Source: Gemmatimonadota bacterium
GTDB taxonomy: Bacteria > Gemmatimonadota > Gemmatimonadetes > Longimicrobiales > RSA9
Direction of reading: 5' to 3'
DNA: 34,582 nt
Assembly: GCA_007126035.1 (NCBI GenBank)
Contig: SLCC01000018.1
Coordinates: 1 to 34,582, forward strand
Under the pieces are notes generated by a model. It was given only the letters and a program-made list of their open reading frames with translations. It did no database searches and had not been told where the DNA came from. Below are positions 30,942 through 34,582 of the stretch, piece by piece (position 1 is the first letter of the stretch; the number at the start of each line of letters is the position of its first letter). Both the position numbers and the translations under genes were made by a program.

Positions 30942-33653
30942 ATGGTCAGGTCCACTGCCGCGAGCAGGTACGCCGCAGCTTCCCTTCTTGTCGCCCTTGC
31001 CGCCGTGACGGCGGTGCCCGAGCCCATCCAAGCGCAGGCCCCTGCCGGGTCGGCGGTGGGTGCGGCTGTCGACTACGATCCGGCGATCCCATCTCCGAGG
31101 TCGGTCATCGGGCATGATCCGGAGGAGGTTCTGACGACTCCGGAGGACATTGTCCGTTATTTCCGGGCCCTGGCGGACGCGGCGCCGGAGCGGACCCATC
31201 TGGTCCGGTACGCCGAGTCGTGGCAGGGTCGGCCGCTGATCATGCTGGCCATCGGCTCGCCGGAGCGGATGTCTCGTGTGGAGGCGGTGCAGGCGGGCCT
31301 GGCCAGGCTGGCGGACCCCCGGGACCTGTCCGGTGCGGAAGAGGAGCGTCTGATCGCCGAGCTGCCGGTGGTCACGGCGCTGGTTCACTCGGTCCATGGC
31401 AGCGAGATCTCGCCTGCCGGGTCGGCCATGGTCACGGCCTACCACCTGCTGGCGGCGCGTGGTGATCCGGACGTGGACCTGATCCTCCGGGAGTCGGTGG
31501 TCTTGATCGACCCGTTGCAGAACCCTGACGGTCGGGCCCGGTTCGTGTCACATAATCAGCAGGCCCACGCGGCGTCGGCCGACAGTGACCCGGTGGCGGT
31601 GGAACGGGACGAGCCGTGGCCACGGGGCCGGTCGAACCACTACCTGTTCGATCTGAACCGTGACTGGTTCGCCCACACGCAGCCCGAGAGCCGGGGCAAG
31701 GTCGCGGCCCTGCTGGAGTGGACCCCGCAGGTAGTTGCGGACCTCCACGAGATGGGCGGCAACTCGACCTACTACTTCCCGCCGGCGGCCGTGCCGCCGA
31801 ACCCCCATACCACAGAGGAGCAGCATCGTCTCTTCGAGCTCTTCGGCCGGAACAACGCGGCGGTCTTCGACGCCCGGGGCTGGCCGTACTTCATCCGGGA
31901 GATCTTCGACTCGTTCTACCCGGGCTACGGCTCCGCCTGGCCCACCACGCAGGGGGCGCTGGGCAAGACGTTCGAGATGGCGTCGTCCCGTGGTCTGGCG
32001 CTGGAGCGCTACGACGGCAATATCCTCACGTACGGTGACGGGATAGAGCGCAACTTCCACGCGGCGCTCCGCACGGCTCTCACGGCGGCGGAGAACAGGG
32101 AGCGGATGCTGCGGGCGTTCGTGGAGTTCCGGCGCAGCGCGGTGGCGGCCGGGCGCCGGGGTACCAGGGCCTACGTGCTCGACGCCGGTCGTGACCCGGC
32201 CCTGGCGGAGCGGCTGGCCCTGACGCTGGCGTCCAACGGCATCGAGGCGCTCAAGGCGTTGGAGCCCTTCCGTGCCCAGGGCAGGGAGTTCCCGGCGGGC
32301 AGCTATATCGTGCCCCTGGACCAGCCGGCCAGCCGTCTGGCGAGGAACATGCTGGATCCCCACACGCCCATGGACCCCGACTTCGTGCAGCGCCAGCGGG
32401 AGCGGCGGGCGGAGAGGCTGCGGGACGAGATCTACGACGTGACGGCGTGGAGCATGCCGCTCCTCTGGAACATCGAGGTGGTGGCGGTGGACCGGCCCGT
32501 CTCGGTGCGGACGGTGCCGGCTGACCCGGGCCGGTTCGCGCCGTGGGTCGGTCGGTCCGCCGACGGGGCCTCCGCCGGGGCAGGCGCCGCTCCGCCGCCG
32601 CTGCCGCCGGCGCAGGTCGGCTACCTGATCCCATGGGGGACTGCCGCCGCCGCTACGGTGGCCGAGGCTCTGGTTGCCGGCATCCCGGTCCACGCGGCCG
32701 GCGACTGGTTCCGGCTGGACGGCCGTGACCATGGCCCGGGCACGGCGCTGGTCCGGACCGGCGAGCTGGCGGACGGCCAGATGGATGAGCTGGCCGCCAT
32801 CGTCGCCCGGCACGGGGCGGAGGCAGTCCCGGTGCAGAGCGGCTTCGTCGAAGCGGGCATATCCCTGGGCAGCAACCGTGTTCGCGCCCTGTCGGCGCCT
32901 CGCGTCCTGCTGCTGTGGGATGAGCCCACCTCGAGCCTGTCGGCAGGCTGGGCCCGCTGGGTCCTGGAGCGTAGGTATGGCCAGCCTGTCACCGCAGTCC
33001 GGAGCCGGTCCCTGGGGCGCGCGGACCTGACCCGTTACGATGTCATCGTCATGCCCTCCGGCCGTTACACGGACGCTCTGGGCGACGCCGGGCTGGAGCG
33101 ACTCAGGAGCTGGGTCCAGGCCGGCGGCACGCTGATCACCATGGCCGAGTCCACCCGCTGGGCGGGCTCCCAGGACGTGGGCCTGGTCGCGACCCGGGCG
33201 GAGCTGCGGGCCAGGCCGCCGTCCTCGTCGGGCGAGCGTGCCGGGGACGCGGGCCAGCCCATCGACCTGCTGGAGGCCATAACGCCGGAGCGGGAGGCGC
33301 CGGAGCCCGTATCCGGGGCCATCCTCCGGGTCGTACTGGACACGACCAGCGTGCTGGCGGCGGGGGCTGGAGACGAGCTGGGGGCCATGGTCTCCGGGTC
33401 CCGCGTCTTCCCGCCGTTGACGCTGGACCGGGGCAGGAACGTGGGCGTCTACGCCACCTTGGACCGTCTGGTCATGAGCGGTATAGTCTGGGAGGAGGCG
33501 CGGCCGCAGCTGGCGTCGAAGGCGTTCCTCGTCCACCAGCCCATGGGCCGTGGTCGCGTCATTGCCTTCGCGGAGGACCCGAACTTCCGGGGCTACGCGG
33601 AGGGGACGCAGCTGCTGTTCATGAACGCGGTGCTGCTGGGCCCGGCGTTCTGA
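30942..33653 (+). CDS. Secreted M14-family zinc carboxypeptidase-like protein
   Basis: A 903-residue exported peptidase. The ATG at 30942 has AGGAG 8 bases upstream and opens a signal peptide cut near PEPIQAQA. The M14 domain follows: zinc ligands H152 and E155 (HGSE) and H269 (DLHEMGG), NPDG at 194-197 as in other M14 enzymes, substrate-binding FDLNRDW and a probable catalytic E345 (GKTFEMAS). The C-terminal half (about 400-900) includes a class I amidotransferase-like or ThuA-like alpha/beta region (RVLLLWDEPTSSLSAGWARWVLE ... DVIVMPSGRYTD ... WVQAGGTLITMAES), a combination seen in large secreted M14 proteins of related phyla. It probably degrades peptides in the periplasm or outside. It follows the OmpA terminator, so it has its own promoter between 30845 and 30925. 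Confidence 0.9.
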   Translation: MVRSTAASRYAAASLLVALAAVTAVPEPIQAQAPAGSAVGAAVDYDPAIPSPRSVIGHDPEEVLTTPEDIVRYFRALADAAPERTHLVRYAESWQGRPLIMLAIGSPERMSRVEAVQAGLARLADPRDLSGAEEERLIAELPVVTALVHSVHGSEISPAGSAMVTAYHLLAARGDPDVDLILRESVVLIDPLQNPDGRARFVSHNQQAHAASADSDPVAVERDEPWPRGRSNHYLFDLNRDWFAHTQPESRGKVAALLEWTPQVVADLHEMGGNSTYYFPPAAVPPNPHTTEEQHRLFELFGRNNAAVFDARGWPYFIREIFDSFYPGYGSAWPTTQGALGKTFEMASSRGLALERYDGNILTYGDGIERNFHAALRTALTAAENRERMLRAFVEFRRSAVAAGRRGTRAYVLDAGRDPALAERLALTLASNGIEALKALEPFRAQGREFPAGSYIVPLDQPASRLARNMLDPHTPMDPDFVQRQRERRAERLRDEIYDVTAWSMPLLWNIEVVAVDRPVSVRTVPADPGRFAPWVGRSADGASAGAGAAPPPLPPAQVGYLIPWGTAAAATVAEALVAGIPVHAAGDWFRLDGRDHGPGTALVRTGELADGQMDELAAIVARHGAEAVPVQSGFVEAGISLGSNRVRALSAPRVLLLWDEPTSSLSAGWARWVLERRYGQPVTAVRSRSLGRADLTRYDVIVMPSGRYTDALGDAGLERLRSWVQAGGTLITMAESTRWAGSQDVGLVATRAELRARPPSSSGERAGDAGQPIDLLEAITPEREAPEPVSGAILRVVLDTTSVLAAGAGDELGAMVSGSRVFPPLTLDRGRNVGVYATLDRLVMSGIVWEEARPQLASKAFLVHQPMGRGRVIAFAEDPNFRGYAEGTQLLFMNAVLLGPAF

Positions 33654-33656
33654 GGC

Positions 33657-33681
33657 CCTCGGGGGAGCGGCTGAGCCGAGG
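33657..33681. terminator. Weak convergent hairpin
   Basis: CCTCGG (33657-33662) and CCGAGG (33676-33681) with a 13-base loop that itself can fold, followed by TTT on the plus strand. It lies between the convergent M14 and glycosylase genes, so it may end one or both transcripts. Confidence 0.4.
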
Positions 33682-33693
33682 TTTGGCCCTGGG

Positions 33694-34299
33694 CTACGGG
33701 CTCGCCGCTCTCCAGCAGTACCAGGCGACGGCGCTACGCCACGGCCGGTAGCCGGTCCCGATGAGGCCGGTATCGGCGGGCGACGGTGGCTGGGGCAGGC
33801 CGAGCACGCGCCCCAGACCCGCCCGCACGCCCCGGTCGCCGGTGGGCCAGACATCGGGGCGCCGGAGGTGGAAGAGCAGGAACATCTGGGCGGTCCAGTC
33901 ACCGATTCCCCTGGCGCGGACCAGGCGCTGGGTCACCGCCTGGTCGCTCAGGGACTCCCAGCCATCCGCGGGTAGGTCTTCCGTGGCGAGCCGCCTGGCC
34001 AGGTCCCTGATGGCCGCCAGCTTGTTGCGCGAGAGGCCCGCGGCCAGGAGCGCCGGCTCGGGCGTGGCCAGGACCGTTGCGGGTCTGACGTCGCCCTCCA
34101 GGGCGTCTACCAGTCTTCCGTGGATGGTGCGGGCGGCCGTGCCCGCCAGCTGCTGATAGACGATGGAGGAGACCAGGGCCGTGAAGGCGTCGGGGCTGCG
34201 CGGCGGCAGCCGGACCGGTCCCACCCGCTCGACCAGCGGTCCGAAGTCCGGGTCGTGGCGCAGTCGTTCGGTGGCCTCGGACCAGATCGGCTCTATCAT
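33694..34299 (-). CDS. AlkA-type DNA-3-methyladenine glycosylase (HhH-GPD)
   Basis: A 201-residue base-excision repair glycosylase removing alkylated bases such as 3-methyladenine. The helix-hairpin-helix is LVRARGIGDWTAQMF (126-140), and the catalytic aspartate is D155 in VWPTGDRGVRAG. VSSIVYQQLAGTAA (43-56) matches the conserved helix of the AlkA superfamily. The protein is shorter than E. coli AlkA, lacking its N-terminal domain and having no fused Ada domain, like the compact archaeal/yeast MAG-type enzymes. The ATG at 34299 is chosen as the domain start; no clear ribosome binding site precedes it. A TATAGT box (34380-34385) is a plausible promoter. Confidence 0.9.
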   Translation of the reverse strand: MIEPIWSEATERLRHDPDFGPLVERVGPVRLPPRSPDAFTALVSSIVYQQLAGTAARTIHGRLVDALEGDVRPATVLATPEPALLAAGLSRNKLAAIRDLARRLATEDLPADGWESLSDQAVTQRLVRARGIGDWTAQMFLLFHLRRPDVWPTGDRGVRAGLGRVLGLPQPPSPADTGLIGTGYRPWRSAVAWYCWRAASP

Positions 34300-34379
34300 G
34301 ATCCGGAAGGAGTAGCGCCGGCGCGCTTCCCCCACAGCTGCAGCCGCTGTGGAACGCAGCGAGACTTCGGCGTCACCAC

Positions 34380-34385
34380 ACTATA
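34380..34385 (-). promoter_or_regulatory. Possible -10 box for the glycosylase gene
   Basis: On the minus strand TATAGT (5 of 6 to consensus) lies 80 bp before the glycosylase start, with TCGTCA at a 17-bp spacing as a partial -35. The box sits in the palindrome ACTATAGT (34380-34387), so it could also act in the other direction. Confidence 0.4.
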
Positions 34386-34425
34386 GTCCCGCACGATGGT
34401 TCTGACGAGCACCGAGAGCGTCGAA

Positions 34426-34503
34426 GCGCCGCGCTGGCAAGGCGCGAAGCCGAAGAATAGCAGCGCTATTCCGCAGTGCTGAGCAACGTAGCCAGCGCGG
34501 CTG
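34426..34503. repeat. REP-like nested palindromic element
   Basis: An extended dyad: outer arms GCCGCGCTGGC (34428-34438) and GCCAGCGCGGC (34491-34501) are perfect 11-bp complements, and a perfect inner hairpin GAATAGC-AGC-GCTATTC lies at 34455-34471. The bases between are partly complementary as well (GGCGCGAAGC against GCTGAGCAAC). It lies between genes, upstream of the glycosylase, and no frame through it looks protein-like. The form is that of a repetitive extragenic palindrome or small non-autonomous element; only one copy is in the window. Confidence 0.6.
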
Positions 34504-34582
34504 CGGCGGGGCTCGAATGCCGTCAGAGCCATCGTGGCGGACTACTAGCTTCCTGGCGGGTGTGGTCCGCCGGCCAGGAGCC

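Noticed and set aside
34296-34532. 78-codon minus-strand frame across the right end
   Set aside because: It runs through the palindromic element and the promoter palindrome, and its product has no protein-like features.
1-34582. CRISPR arrays, tRNA or rRNA genes, insertion sequences, phage genes
   Set aside because: I saw no regularly spaced direct repeats, no cloverleaf candidates, no transposase or integrase motifs.

Overview
The window is 34.6 kb of high-G+C bacterial chromosome. It is densely coded: 26 protein genes, short gaps, no rRNA, tRNA, CRISPR array or transposase seen. The cell is a diderm. Several genes encode lipoproteins, beta-barrel-like outer-membrane proteins and an OmpA-type peptidoglycan-binding lipoprotein, and Lgt is present. 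The protein set (secreted M14 and metzincin peptidases, an M55 D-aminopeptidase, a GWxTD-type secreted protein, a stand-alone P5C dehydrogenase) resembles Gemmatimonadota. That placement is an inference from general family knowledge; there is no marker gene here to prove it.

Layout. 1-280 shows no gene. 281-6224 (minus strand) holds P5C dehydrogenase, a secreted GWxTD-type protein, and then a tight operon of M55 aminopeptidase, threonine dehydratase-like PLP enzyme and family 9 glycosyltransferase. 6549-12760 (plus strand) holds a divergent FtsH-family protease, a cysteine synthase-family enzyme with a Cys-rich tail, a small Cys/His protein, a metzincin lipoprotein and an overlapping barrel-like protein. 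A convergent hairpin separates these from a minus-strand lipoprotein gene (12851-13768). The leader of that gene carries what reads as a GEMM-I (cyclic-di-GMP-I) riboswitch.

14468-19528 (plus) is a probable operon: a double-domain acyl-CoA dehydratase activase (BadF/HgdC family), its partner 2-hydroxyacyl-CoA dehydratase-like Fe-S protein, and lgt. 19731-22364 (plus) is an overlapping signalling cassette: PAS histidine kinase, Rcp1-type response regulator and REC-GGDEF diguanylate cyclase. 22427-24958 holds a methyltransferase, an unrecognised 145-residue protein, a one-helix membrane protein and a DUF481-like outer-membrane protein. 25031-27340 holds a metallophosphoesterase, a CBS-pair protein and phosphatidylserine decarboxylase. 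27383-34299 holds HrpB helicase, the OmpA lipoprotein with a clear terminator, a secreted M14 peptidase and an AlkA-type glycosylase. The right end carries a palindromic, REP-like element.

The most interesting features are the riboswitch-controlled lipoprotein, which could respond to the nucleotide made by the diguanylate cyclase 7.5 kb away, and the compact low-potential ATP-driven reductase pair in a genome context otherwise rich in envelope functions. The FtsH paralogue with an altered pore loop and the cysteine synthase variant are also worth a second look.
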